Assembly: GCF_905171765.1 (NCBI RefSeq)
Contig: NC_053389.1
Coordinates: 784,306,772-784,370,771 of the forward strand
DNA from: Bufo bufo
Lineage: Eukaryota; Chordata; Amphibia; Anura; Bufonidae
Length of the DNA: 64,000 nt
Direction of reading: 5' to 3'
Positions within the stretch are counted from its first letter, which is position 1; every line of letters starts with the position of its first letter. Positions 12,067 through 23,712 of the stretch are shown piece by piece. A program made the translations under genes and the position numbers. The notes under the pieces were generated by a model that saw only the letters and a program-made list of their open reading frames with translations, had not been told where the DNA came from and made no database searches.

Positions 12067-15000
12067 ATGCACAAGGCGAGCAGTAAGGGACGGGGAAGTG
12101 GCCGTGCTGATGATGGTACACGCAGAGGCCGTGGCCCTGGGTGCGGTGAAACTGTGCCTGCTGCCAGAGCACAAGAAACACACTGATCCATGATACCTAC
12201 TGTAGCTTCATGTCCCAGTTTGCAGGGCGGCGCAGGACACCACTCTCGAAGTCAGACCAGTGCGACCAGGTGGTGGGTTGGATTGCAGCAGATAATGCTT
12301 CTAGTCAGTTAAGCACCACCCTGTCTTCCACAAAGTCCAGTCTCAGTAGCCAAGAGTCTGGTTAACAGAATCCTCACCCTGATACTCCTTCCACCCACCA
12401 TGGAGAGTCTTGGCAAACAAGTGATCCCACACTCGGATATTCTGAGGAGCTGTTTTTAACGCCATTCCTTAATTTGGGCCTCTCACCAAGCCCGCTTGAA
12501 GAGGGACATGAAGAGATCTTGTGCCCTGATTCCCAAACTCTGGAGCATCCACAGTCAGAAGAAGATGACGGTGGGGATTGGCAATTAGTGTTTCACGAGG
12601 TGGATGATGATGATGAGACAAAGTTGCCAATAAGTCAACCGCAATTAGTGTCTCAAGAGGTTCATGATGAGACACCTTTGTCAATAACTGAGGTTGTTGT
12701 TAAGTCAACAAGTCAGGAGGATGACCTCAGTGAGGAAGTGGAAGAGGAGGTGCTGGACGATGAAGTCACTGACCCAACCTGGGAAGGTGGCAAGCCGAGC
12801 GAGGACAGCAGTACAGAGGGGGAGGGATCCGCAGCACCGCAACAGGCTGGAAGAGGCAGTGGGATGGCAAAAGGGAGAAGGCAACACCAAACAACTGTTC
12901 CCTGCCCACAACTGTTCCCTGGAGCACCCCCTTGCTGCAATCTCCCTTGCCAAGGGGTAGGTGTTCCGCAGTCTGGCACTTTTTGGAGGAAAGTGCGGAC
13001 GATAAAAGAATTGTCATTTGCAACTTGTGCCTTATCAAAATAAGCAGGGACGTGAACACTAGCAACCTCACCACAACCAGCATGATCCGCCACATAGCTT
13101 CAAAGCACCCTAATAGGTGGGCCGAATGCCTGGGTCCACAACCAGTGTCTGCGGGTCACACAACTGCCTCCTCTTCCCCTGTATTACGTGCTGGCCAATC
13201 CCCTGTCCAAGATGCAGGCCCGGATGCCTCCCGCCCTGCACCTGGACCTTCACAAGCACCATCAGCTAGCACATCCACTTCTGTGTCCCAGCGCAGCGTA
13301 CAGATGTCTATACCCCAGGCCTTTGAACGAAACCGCAAATACCCAGTTACCCCCCTAGATACCATAGCACTAAATGCGCACCTTTCCAAATTGCTGACAC
13401 TGAGGGTTTCCGCAGCCTAAGGCCTTATTCACACGTCCGTTGTTTCTTTCCTGATCTGTTCCGTTTTTTTGCTGAACAGATCTGGACCAGATCTGGACCC
13501 ATTCATTTTCAATGGGTCCTGAAAAAAAACGGACAGCTCAATGTCTGATTTTTTTTCAGGACCCATTGAAAATGAATGGGTCCAGATCTGGTCCAGATCT
13601 GTTCAGCAAAAAACGGAACAGATCAGGAAAGAAACAACGGACGTGTGAATTGACCCTAATGGCGGAGGCTGTCCGCGGTGCTCTGTCCCCAGCCACCAAT
13701 ATTTTTCACGGTGTGCAGTCCCAGCCTTACACCAGCATGTGTCCTGTAAAATTGGGAAGGTCCACTTAACAACTGACACATGGACAAGTGCTTTTGGCCA
13801 GGGACGCTACATTTCCCTGACAGCACACTGGGTGAACGTTGTAGAGGCCGGGAGCGAGTCGTATCCTGGGATGGTACAGGTGCTAACGACGCCAAAGATT
13901 GCGGGCCCTACTTCCATCAGGATTTCCACCACCACCTACGTTAGTGGCTGCAACCTCCCCTTCTCCTCCTCCGCCTCCTCCTCCAATTCCACCTCTGAAT
14001 TATCATCTTGCAGCACCAGTCAGACATCAGTCAGTAGCTGGAAGCAGTGTAGCACTGCAGTGGGGAAGCGTCAACAGGCCGTGCTTAAACTGATCTGCTT
14101 AGGTGACAAACAGCACACCGCCGCAGAGCTGTGGCAGGGGATAAGGGACCAGACTGAGCTGTGGCTCTCACCACTCAACCTAGAACCAGGCATGGTTGTG
14201 TCTGATAATGGCCGTAACTTGGTAGCGGCTTTGGAGCTTGGCAAGCTCACACACATACCATGCCTAGCCGACGTGTCCAACCTAGTGGTTCAGCGATTTC
14301 TCAAAACCTACCCTAATTTGCCTGAGCTACTGGTGAAGGTGCGAAGCATGTGTTCCCATTTCCGCAAGTCATCGACAGCTTCCACCGGTCTGGCAACGCT
14401 GCAGCAGCGCTTGCAATTGCCAGCTCACCGACTTTTGTGCGACGTGAGCACGCGCTGGAACTCCACTTTCCACATGTTGGCCAGGCTTTGTGAGCAGCAG
14501 AGGGCAGTTGTGGAATACCAGCTACAACATGGTCGTCGCCTTTCCAGTCAACTGCCACTCTTCACAAGCGATGAGTGGGCATGGATGTCTGACCTCTGTG
14601 AGGTTTTACGCAACTTTGAGAAATCAACACAGATGGTGAGCGGCGATAATGCTATTAGCAGCATAACCATCCCACTTCTGCGTCTACTCAAACACTCGCT
14701 GCTCACAACTAAGGTGGACACTTTGCATGTAGAAGAGGTGGAAATGGGGGAAGACAGTACACAGGGTGATCGCCAGACCACCCTCAGTTCGTCTTCTCAG
14801 CGCAAATTGGATGATGATGAGAAGGAGGAGCAGGAGACGGTTCTTCCACTACAGAGGGTAGTACCCTTGGAAGTTTTATTCTATCTGTTCAGAGTGGATG
14901 GGTGGAAGAGGATGAGGAGACTGAGACTAATCCTCCTGATGAGGACAGCAAAGTATTTTCTGTTGGGACTCTGGCACACATGGCTGACTTTATGTTCGGC

Positions 15001-15596
15001 TGCCTTTCCCGTGACCCTCGCGTTGTACGCATTTTGGCCAACACCGATTACTGCTTCTTCACCCTTCTCGACACCCGCTCTGAAGAGAACTTCTCATCTT
15101 TCATTCCTGTGGTGGAAGGGACAAGCAAAATGGTGCAATACCAGAAGGTCCAAAAAATTTCCAGCTGACAACGCTGGCTGCAGAGTACGTACTTCCTTGG
15201 CCAATCGAGAAGGGGAAGACGAGGGGAACACACAGCAATTCCAACAGAGGCAGGGCAACACTCTCCAAGGCCTGGGACAGTTTTATGACACCCCGCCAGC
15301 ACCCTCACCCTGATGCGCAGCCTAGTTTCACAAGGGGAGAAACATTTCGGAAGATGGTGGAGTACGTAGCGGACCGTGTCAGTGTCCTCAGTGATCCCTG
15401 TGTGATCCCTTACAACTATTGGGTGTCCAAGCTGGACATGTGGCACAAACTGGCGCTCTATGCCTTGGAGGTGCTGGCCTGCCCTGCCGCCAGCATTTTG
15501 TCAGAGCGGGTATTTAGTGCTGCTGGGGGCATAATAACTGATAAGCGCATCCGCCTGTCAACTGAAAATGCTGACCTGTTGACTTTTATAAAATGA
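12067..15596 (+). pseudogene. hAT transposase with BED zinc finger, broken
   Basis: Likely start is ATG 12067 (MHKASSKGRGSG, basic Gly-rich). Then come an acidic segment (12474-12830) and a BED finger at about 12960-13130: VWHFLEE, CNLC and HIASKH give the C2H2 pattern. The catalytic region starts at 13739 (VHLTTDTWTS, a conserved hAT Asp motif) and runs to about 14860; the C-terminal dimerisation part is at 15345-15590 (LACPAASILSERVFSAAGGI, a hallmark). Breaks seen: a stop at 12184, frameshifts near 12960 and 13400, the MITE at 13421, and frame changes near 14870 and 15170-15290. Role: cut-and-paste transposition of its own element. Surely inactive here. Confidence 0.88.
13421..13656. mobile_element. 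Near-perfect palindromic MITE inside the hAT transposase
   Basis: Arms of about 105 bp (from CACACGTCCGTTGTTTC to GACCCATTCATTTTCAATGG) face each other around a short centre near 13535. TAA duplications lie at 13418-13420 and 13657-13659. The insertion splits a Leu codon region (SL/MAEAV) of the transposase. Near-identical arms suggest a young insertion. Confidence 0.88.
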
Positions 15597-16059
15597 ACTT
15601 TGGTGCTCGACCAACACTAGTAGTTACGTTCCACGGCCCCGCAAAAAAGAAACAGCATGTCCTATTCTTGTCCGCGATTGCATACAAGATAAGGCATTAC
15701 TATCACAGGGCTAGTCACTCTGTAAAATGCACATCGCACACGGCCGGTATACATGTTTTGAAGATTCGCAATTTGCAGACTGCAAAACACTATGGCGGTC
15801 TGAATGAGCCCTTACAAGGGTATTTTCTAGTAATTTAGTTACTATGGCTCCCCCCCATAAAGATTTGTTGTTTCTAGGCGGCAGATCCCTGTGGACACAG
15901 GGCGACGTGCTGTTCGGAAACAATTATTTTGGTTGATGCATCTCCAATGCTTTCACTTGAATGAGCTTGTCCATCGGGTGATCGACGGCACCTTTATTCA
16001 GGCCAATTGTCAGCAACGTATGTTTGTCCCCAATTACCTGCCCATGCAAAAAGGGTCTT

Positions 16060-16480
16060 AAAAGGGTTTTCTAGGCTTCTGATATTGATGACCTGTCCTC
16101 AGGCTTGGTTATAAAAGTGGTCATCAGTGGGGGTCCGACACCCGAGAGCGAGACCCCCGCCTATCAGCTGTTTGAGAAGGCACCGGCTCTTGCAGTAATG
16201 CAGCTGCCTTCTCACAGCTCACCAAGCACAGCGCCGTACATTGTATAGTGGCTGTGCTTGGTATTGCAACTCATCCCCATCCACTTCAATGAGGCTGAGC
16301 TGTGCCTAGGTCAACGTCACAAGGCCTAGGGGAAGCTGCGAGAAGGCAGTGGCACTACTGTGAGCACCAATGCCTTCTCAAACAGCTGATCGGTGGGGGT
16401 CCCGGGTGTCAGACACCCTCTGATCAGATACTGATGACCTATCCAGAGGGCACTGCACAGGGGTTGGGGTTTTAACTTAA
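16060..16480. repeat. Diverged TTAA-type palindromic MITE
   Basis: Contains GTTTGAGAAGGCA, CTTCTCAAACAGCTGATCGG and other arm sequences shared with 722-964 and 8904-9291. The ends are too worn to fix a boundary. Sequence from 16500 to 17200 shows no recognised feature. Confidence 0.5.
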
Positions 16481-17229
16481 AAACTCAATGAAAATCATCA
16501 GTTTTTTCACAGCTGCTAAAAATAGATGCAAGACGGCCAGAAAATAGGTGCCCTATCGATTGAAACATGGCTGTGAAAAATGTATAGCATGTCCGTTTTT
16601 AATGGCGGCGGTTTTATTTCACATCTCGTGGGGGCTTTTTATAGGGAGTCTGACTACTTGCTGTTACTAATTAACTTTTTATCTTCTGTCCGATAGGAGT
16701 TGACAGAACATAACCCTTCTATGCTGCTTGAAAGACAACCGGGAAAAGGGAAAGGTCTTGGAGATCAGTCACGTTCCAGATGATGATGGGATTTTAGAGA
16801 AGAGGGACATAGCTGAGGGTTGTCTTTATGCCTTGATGGTTTCTGATGAGGTGTAAGATCAGCATACTTTACATTTTTTTCCTTTTACTACATAGATGGT
16901 GTAATGTTTTTTTTTTTTTTTTGCAGTATGAGTTGTATTATTTAAAATCACCATTTTGAAGTATTTTTATCTTGGGGCTTGTTCACATCTGCGTTGAAGG
17001 CTCCGTTTACGACCTCTGTTGCAGATTCTGTCAAAAAGACCAGAATAAAAAGATTTTGCACGCAGTACTTTTTTTGTTAGGTAAAAATCAGGATCCTGAA
17101 GAAACTCCATTGTAGTCAGTAGAGTCTGTTCAGTTCCGTTCCGTGCTGAATCTGGCACTTCCATGTTTTTTCTGCTGATCTAGCAGAGTCGTATTACGGA
17201 AGTATGCAGCGGTGGTTTCACTTCAGCAC

Positions 17230-17712
17230 CCTGAAGCAGAAGGTAGGCGCTCAGCAACATCTTCAGAAAGTCACCACACTGAACTCCCTCACCTTGTGCA
17301 ACTCTACGATCCTTCTCTATACAGTTACCAGAGGAGGCAAGCCGGACCCTGGGTCATACCATTGTAAGCTGCAGGGGTGTAGCTGGGCTAGCTATATTAG
17401 AAACAGTCTGGTAGCGCAGGGTGAGCGGCTGGCAACGAACTGGTCTGATCCCTGAGTAATGAGCCCTTGGTCTGACTGTGTGATGATGCTGATCTACTGC
17501 TAGAAGGGGAGGTGTGATAGCAGGCAGCAGAGTGGCGCAGCGGAAGCGTGCTGGGCCCATAACCCAGAGGTCGATGGATCGAAACCATCCTCTGCTAGCT
17601 GGGACTTTTTATTTTTTTATTTTACATATAATACATTTATTTTTATACTTTACATATTATATATATAGAGTGTGTACATGTATAGTATATAGGGAGTGTG
17701 TGTACAGTATAT
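17230..17712 (+). repeat. Duplicated segment with initiator tRNA, copy 2
   Basis: Same orientation as the copy at 10551, 6.7 kb away. The match ends at the 5' edge of an LTR-like element at 17713. Confidence 0.85.
17526..17597 (+). tRNA. Initiator tRNA-Met (CAT), copy 2
   Basis: Identical over all 72 nt to the copy at 10872, with anticodon at 17558-17560. Flanks are also duplicated, but the T run after it is broken by A (TTTTTATTTTTTTA). Still an intact gene. Confidence 0.97.
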
Positions 17713-18732
17713 TGTAAGAAGGTACCTGGAATCATTGTGGATGGAAGGTATGTGTCACCAAGGTTCCTGACCTCGGTGAAGTAAGAGCCGGTATTTTAGG
17801 GTACTTTCGCACTCGCGTTTGCTGCGGATCCGTCATGGATCTGCACAAAGGCATCCGTTCAGATAATACAACCGTCTGCATCTGTTCAGAACGGATCCGT
17901 TTGTATTATCTTTAACATTGCCAAAACGGATCCGTCTTGAACGCCATTGAAAGTCAATGGGGGACCGATCCGTTTTCTATTGTGCCAGTGAAAACTGATC
18001 CGTCCCCATTGACTTACATTGATCCGTTTGGCTCAGTTTTGTCAGACGGACACCAAAACGCTTCAAGCAGTGTTTTGGTGTCCGCCTCCAAAGCGGAATG
18101 GAGGCGGAACGGAGCCAAACTGATGCATTATGAGCAGATCCTTATCCATTCAGAAGCATTAAGGGCAAAACTGATCCGTTTTGGCCCGCTTGTGAGATCC
18201 CTGAACGGATCTCACAAACGGAAACCAAAACGCCAGTGTGAAAGTAGCCTTATGTGTCAGCAGCAGCTATTGCTAATTGACACTGTGAGATTTAGTATGG
18301 CTGTCATAGCTGATCCGGGACGGATCTTACTGGGAGTAGTCAAAGTGCTGGGTGGGTGACTACTCCCCATGTTTCAGGCCGGGTTTTGCCAGGCATAAAA
18401 ACCAGCCAGTGGATTTCAGGAGTCTGTATGCTGTGAACTGAGGGCTGTGCTAGGATTTGAAGTTGGAACCGGGCTGAAGTACTCAGGCCCCGCTAAAGGT
18501 GAACAGGCCTAACAGGGTGTGAATTAACACCCAGGAGAAAAGGTGACTTTTATTGTTTATGGACTTTCCTTGTGTGTGAACAAACACCAAGCCACCTGCG
18601 TTTTGTGATACACCTTATCTGCATTTTGTTATACACCAATATGTGAATAAACACCGCTGTTTGATTCAAGAACTGTGTACTCTGCCTCTATACTGCATCC
18701 GCTAGTCCTAACTACCAGAGAGAATCCCCACA
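17713..18732 (+). mobile_element. Solo-LTR-like element next to initiator tRNA copy 2
   Basis: Begins TGTAAGAAGG and ends CCCCACA. It carries a TATA-like GCATAAAAAC near 18395 and a poly(A) signal in GTGAATAAACACC near 18641, in LTR order (promoter, then AATAAA, then CA end). A MITE at 17799-18249 is nested. No clean target duplication, partly because of flanking TA repeats. Confidence 0.5.
17799..18249. mobile_element. Palindromic MITE, TTA target duplication
   Basis: Ends GGGTACTTTCGCACTCGCG and CCAGTGTGAAAGTAGCC, with TTA at 17796-17798 and 18250-18252. Inside are repeated CGGATCCGTTTG-like motifs. A deleted relative is at 33482-33619. Confidence 0.78.
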
Positions 18733-18896
18733 ATAAATATATATATATATATTAAAAAAATAAGAAAAAGCGACACTCGCCAAATCTTCACAAAGCGTAG
18801 CTTTATTATCGTTGAAACACGTCAGGTGCGGGTCACAAAATGCAGCAAAGTCAGGCAACAGCCGTTTCGCGCTAAGATAGTGCTTTGTCAAGCCAC

Positions 18897-19149
18897 TTGA
18901 AGGAGCCCAGCACTGCCCCGCATCCTCCGAATCTCCTCCTTGCTCCCCGACGTCACAAAGCCAGAGCGCCGTAATCTGGCAATGCACAGTGTCGGCATAG
19001 TGTTCCTTCCCTGTGCTGGCATCAGCCTCACAGGACTAACTGCGCATGCGCTAGCTCGCGCTTTGTGAGATTACTGGGCTCTAGCTTTGTGGCGTCGGGG
19101 AGCAAGGAGGAGATTCGGAGGATGCGGGGTGGTACTGGGCTCCTTCAGG
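18897..19149. repeat. Inverted repeat
   Basis: Arm 18897-18960 (GAAGGAGCCCAGCACTGCC onward) is the reverse complement of 19085-19149 (GAGCAAGGAGGAGATTCGG, GGTACTGGGCTCCTTC). The upstream stretch holds CGTTTCGCGC and CTTTGTCAAG, seen in other frog repeats. No coding content. Confidence 0.6.
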
Positions 19150-19394
19150 CTGGACTCATCTCAAGGACAGGACTCATCTAAGGTTAATTCGCATATGGAT
19201 CAAATCGTTTTTTTTGACACCATAAAAGCACACAGAGCTATGGGGACTGGATGTTGCAGATGTGCTAGCGGCCATCTAGCAGCCCATGTCCTCACCTCTA
19301 TACACAAAATCCCGGTGACAGGTTCCCTTTAAAATGTATAAGCCGAAGACAGTTATTCACGAAGTCGCATGAGACTTCGTGGAATAACTTTGGT

Positions 19395-19930
19395 AGTTGA
19401 TTTTAGGGCTCATTCACACATAAGTATATTTTTTTCTGCACCCGATCCGCATTTTGTGCCAGTCAGATGTGGATCCATTCACCTCAATAGGGCCGCAGAA
19501 GATGCGGACAGCACGACGTATGCGGTCCACATCTATATGTCCATTCTGTTGCATCGGCAAACAAATGGGGAGCAGTGAATGCAGCGCTCCTCCAGTGCTG
19601 GCTCTGTACACACTGCCTCCTGGCTTCCTCAGTCTCTCGCTGTGCTGAGTCCTGCGCACAGCAATGAGGACGTTGGCGCGCTTTGTGACCTCGCGTTGTG
19701 CGGCGTCGGGTCACAACACAGCGTGGCAGGAAGAGTGCTGTGGCCCGGGTGATGCAGAAAGCACCCGGATCATCCAAGTGATTTCAGCATCCGTATGTCT
19801 GTTTCCACACAAAATAGATGGACCACCGAAGTCACTGTGTCCGCTAAAATAATTAGGCAGATGGCACACGGACAGCATCCGGATTTGGCGGATCGCTATT
19901 TTGCAAACGTACTTTTTTGGATGTTTTTTT
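19395..19930. mobile_element. MITE fragments of the GGGCTCATTCACAC family
   Basis: Starts GGGCTCATTCACACATAAG and includes GCCGCAGAAGATGCGGACAG, as in the element at 2400. It appears chimeric or interrupted; the right end is not clear. Confidence 0.45.
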
Positions 19931-20644
19931 CTGCATTTACTGTGCAGTATAAATTCCATGTGCTCTTTATTCTGCCGGTCGTAGTGTTTTCTAACAGCCC
20001 CGACGACTGGATTAGTCGATTCTGTGGAATCTTTTCGCTCCTCTCTATTTGCATGAATACAAAATATATTGTTTCTTTTTGTTTTATCAATGTTATGTTA
20101 TTTTTTATGATAAACAGTGATTATTCTTTATTTTATTGGTCTGCTATACTTTTTTTTTTATAACTTTGTGAAAACCTTTTTAAACTTTATTTTTAAGGAG
20201 AAAATGCGTTCCAAATCTTCTGTACTCCAATGTATTAGTGCTTTGTCAAGATAACATCAGTCGGCGCCTCTTAAAGGGAATGTGTCATTTTTTAAATCAT
20301 GTTTTTTAAACACATTTATTTTTGTCATTTTCCAGGTCACTATATCTATATATAAAAAAAATGGCTGCTGCGGAGGTTCTTATATAGTAAGGGGGAGGGA
20401 ACTTTTCTATTGGTTGCTAGGGCTGTTGCTAAGCTGTGACAAAGACATTGCAGCCTTCTCATTGGCCCACAAGCAGGAAGCAGGGAGGGATCATGGGTTC
20501 AGAGGAAAAAAAATCTAGAATATTCGCGAATATGAATATATGTCACTATATTCTACATCTTCGTGAACTCTTGAAGTGATTAAAATTCGCGATTCGAATA
20601 TTCGCGATCAACACTAATCATCAGAAAGAAAAAAACTGCAGAAC

Positions 20645-20960
20645 CCCCTTAAGACTTCTTGTCTTTCGAGAGCAGCTACATCGGCCATAGACACCATGTG
20701 ACTTCTATGGGAGAGTTTTCTGGGCATGCTCTGTGACCTGTGCAGAGGTCAGGAGGGAGCAGATAAGCCGTGAGATCACCTATTGTGAATGGTGGATCCT
20801 GTGTTATCTATGTATAGGTGATATCTGTCATTGTAATCCTGCCTGTGATGATAATAGCTACTGAAAAGTTACCGGTACAGTAAAACAGGAAATCATTACC
20901 TATTATTAGACCTAGTGGTTATTTTTAATCATTGTGACATAAAAAATAAAAAAAAAACAT
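20645..20960 (+). repeat. Interspersed repeat, copy 1 of 3
   Basis: Shares GAGAGCAGCTACAT, ATTGTGAATGGTGG, AGGTGATATCTGT and GTAATCCTGCCT in order with 38015-38285 (same strand) and 39553-39870 (opposite strand). The 20280-20640 stretch before it holds no gene, and ends in a small hAT-like AT palindrome (ATTCGCGAATATGAATAT). Confidence 0.65.
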
Positions 20961-21012
20961 CATTTATACAACGGGTCATTTTCTGATGACACATTCACAT
21001 TAAATAAGTTAA

Positions 21013-21572
21013 AGGATTCTGTCACCCAGATTTCGCCTATAGATCGATTTATAGGGTCTGCTAGCTGTCTGCACGCTTTGCTTGACCCGGAAAGGAAGAG
21101 CAGAGTGGCGTGAAATCCCTGCATGCAGCGGAGCCGGAGCTCTTCCTTTCCTGGTCAAGCAAAGTGCGCAGACAGCGGGCGCATGCGCTGTCTGTTCCCA
21201 GAGGCTGATGCCAGAACAGGGACGGAAGACCGTGCAGGTGCTTACGTGCGGTGTACAGGTGCATGGAGATTCCTCTGAGTGACATTAGGGGAGCAAGGAC
21301 CAGGGACTTTGGGATTGAGGGCGCTGCGGGCTCTTTCGGATAGGCGCATCTGGGCTCTTTTCAGAGGTCATTTACATATTTATAAAAATCGATTTTCTGC
21401 ATAAACTACATCATTCATAAATATGACAAAGGTATATTGCGGACATGCTATAAGACTGTGATGGCTAACCTCCGGAACTCCAGCTGTGTGCCGGAGGTTA
21501 GCCATCACTGCTATAGGAGATCTGGCAGACCCTATAAACGGCTCTATAACATAATCTGATGACAGAATTCCT
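21013..21572. mobile_element. TTAA MITE with internal palindromes
   Basis: Ends AGGATTCTGTCACC and TGATGACAGAATTCCT; TTAA at 21009-21012 and 21573-21576. Inner inverted pairs: GCTTTGCTTGACCCGGAAAG with its mate at 21145-21165, and TGATGGCTAACCTCCGG with CCGGAGGTTAGCCATCA at 21461-21508 (probably a nested small MITE). Confidence 0.75.
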
Positions 21573-21576
21573 TTAA

Positions 21577-22560
21577 ATAAATATGGAGATGCAAATCTGC
21601 TGTGACTGCAATGTCAAAAAACCACAATAGAAGCAGCAGCAGCGCCTTAATGACATATAAATTGACAGTATATACAGTATACACAGGAAACAGACTGAGC
21701 GGCTGCTGGGCCGCTTCTGAGAGAGCGATCTTGACTAGTCACAGGAGTGAGGGTTACATGAAAGTAGGGGGTTTGTAAGGAAGTTGCTGAGAGGGCCCTG
21801 TTCAAAAACATTTTTGTGGGGCCCAGTCATTTCTAGTTATGCCACTGGTGTGATATTCTCCCTCCTTATCTGTTCTGAGAGCTCTGGAGGTGAAAGAAAA
21901 CATAGTGAGAAGTAAGGAAATGGACGTCACAGCAGTACAGTGCTGGAAGATTTCAGAGAAGGAATGAGCCCCCTGCTTCTGAGTGAAATGCATCTAGCTG
22001 TGCAGCTGAAACAGGAAATAATATGGCTGAAAGAGACATTAGGGAAGCCCACAAAATACATATTCCTTTATAGTTATGATTGTACAAAGAAACCATTGTA
22101 CAAATCTTTTTTTGAAAACTTAGATTAGACGTTCAGTATATCATTTGGCCGACAGTTACCTCTCTCCCAACTCCCTCCTGACTCCCCTGTCCACATACTC
22201 ATTTGGCTTGGCTAAAAGTCAATGTATATTCAGTAGGGAGAGAGAAGAAAGCTGCGTCCAGACTCCTCTTTTGTAATATATTTATTTTACCATTGTCTCT
22301 ATGTAACATTCTGGTCACATGACTGACTATGAAACTTTTTCTAATTTCCTGTGATGTTATGTCTATGGGCGCGTCATTACTTACCCATTAAATCTGCCAC
22401 CACTCCAGCAATCCTGCCGAAGTGGTCCTGGCAGTGATGGCATCATGTATGTCATTGATATGAACTCTTCACCATATCACTGTGTGCACACTTGCAGATC
22501 CTGCTTTGCAAAATACGACAGGATAGGCATTTTGTTGCATCTCCTGGCAATTAGGAGCCA
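21577..22560. other. Non-coding, one truncated hAT end
   Basis: GGGGCCCAGTCATTTCTAG followed by TTATGCCACTG at 21820-21847 looks like the right end of a hAT MITE; its partner was not found. Otherwise no feature up to tRNA-Met. Confidence 0.4.
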
Positions 22561-22563
22561 GTT

Positions 22564-22636
22564 GCCTTGTTAGCGCAGTAGGTAGCGCGTCAGTCTCATA
22601 ATCTGAAGGTTGTGAGTTCGATCCTCACACAGGGCA
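22564..22636 (+). tRNA. Elongator tRNA-Met (CAT)
   Basis: A 73-nt cloverleaf with acceptor GCCTTGT/ACAGGGC and discriminator A, loop CTCATAA with CAT at 22597-22599, and a GTTCGATCC T loop. It differs from the initiator genes in the first base, the anticodon stem and the T loop. A run of 15 T follows. Confidence 0.96.
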
Positions 22637-23712
22637 AGAGCTTTTTTTTTTTTTTCTCCCCCTCCCCCCTTATGTCCAGTAGAACTAGAAAAGGGATCAG
22701 CAACCTTCGGCACTCCCACTGTAGTGAAACTATGTCTCCCAGCATGCACACTTGCTTGGCTATTCTCTAAACTGTATGGAGCATATTGCGAAAGGGCTGC
22801 TGACCACTGGACTAGAATTTAAAGAGGACCTTTCACCACTCCTGACATGCCTGTTTTAATAGCCACATGCATCCCCCATGTAATAACAATTCTGCAGCAT
22901 CTATTCTTATGGCTCTATGTTGTGTCGTTCCTTTATTATTTCTACTAGAACTTATGAATTCATTGCTAGCAGTCTGCAGTAAGGGTACAGAGGGGTGGTA
23001 ACAAGTTGGGGGTGTGTACCTGTAAATGGTGTATCTGAAAATGGCAGCTCTGATTGGATTGAGTGTGTCTGTGCAGGTACACCCCCCCAACCGGTTACCA
23101 CCCCTCTGTTGTTCAAATTCTTTTATTAGAAGAGCCAATATAGTAGCAGTACAATGAAAACAGCCTGATTACAAATCGAGGCTGTGTACAGTAGTTGTAT
23201 ACTTTCAGACAATCACATTAAATGTACGCAGATATATTGTAGAAAAATGGATACCAGAATATAACTCGGGAACCCAGCTTCATTGTAAAGGTATCACTAA
23301 ATCCCAGTTACGGGAGAATATATAGATAGAAAGCTCTAACTTATACTACACAACAAATGATACATACAAGGACAAAGACACAGACAGACAGGAAGGAAAA
23401 AAAGGGGGGGGGAAGGGAATCCCTGATAAAACCAGTAGAGGTTTTAAAGAACAGTGCGGAGCAAGTCCTAAGTTTCACGGACCGTAAGTGGAGTACTCTC
23501 TAGTATAGGCGCTGCTAATGGTGCAGGTAAAGAAAAGAATTCTGCATGGATGGTGTATTCTCTCTAGGGACTGGCGACATCTCTATTTACGCCACGTGTT
23601 TAAAATCAGGAGAACCCTTGAACAGGATCCAAGGTGTCCAAATTTTTTAAAACTTAGTGGAGCTACCCATGTCCTCCGCCAGAGCTCCTCCATTCTGAAG
23701 ATTTTTTCAAAG

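Larger units (their letters stand above)
11335..15619 (+). mobile_element. hAT transposon, 4.3 kb, with exact 8-bp target duplication
   Basis: Inverted ends TAGTGTTCGGCCG and CGACCAACACTA are flanked by GTAGTTAC at 11327-11334 and 15620-15627. It carries a decayed BED-finger transposase gene (12067-15596) and a younger MITE (13421-13656). Inserted in the MITE at 11217-15812. The exact target duplication and clear ends argue for a moderately recent insertion. Confidence 0.9.
11217..15812. mobile_element. MITE host that received the hAT element
   Basis: Ends GGGCTCATTCACAAGACC and GGTCTGAATGAGCCC enclose about 110 bp and 190 bp of MITE sequence on either side of the hAT insertion. Joining across the insertion recreates the family's usual order (ATGGGGCTGCAAAAGATG then GGCCCCGCAAAA). 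Its own target duplication is unclear. Confidence 0.6.
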
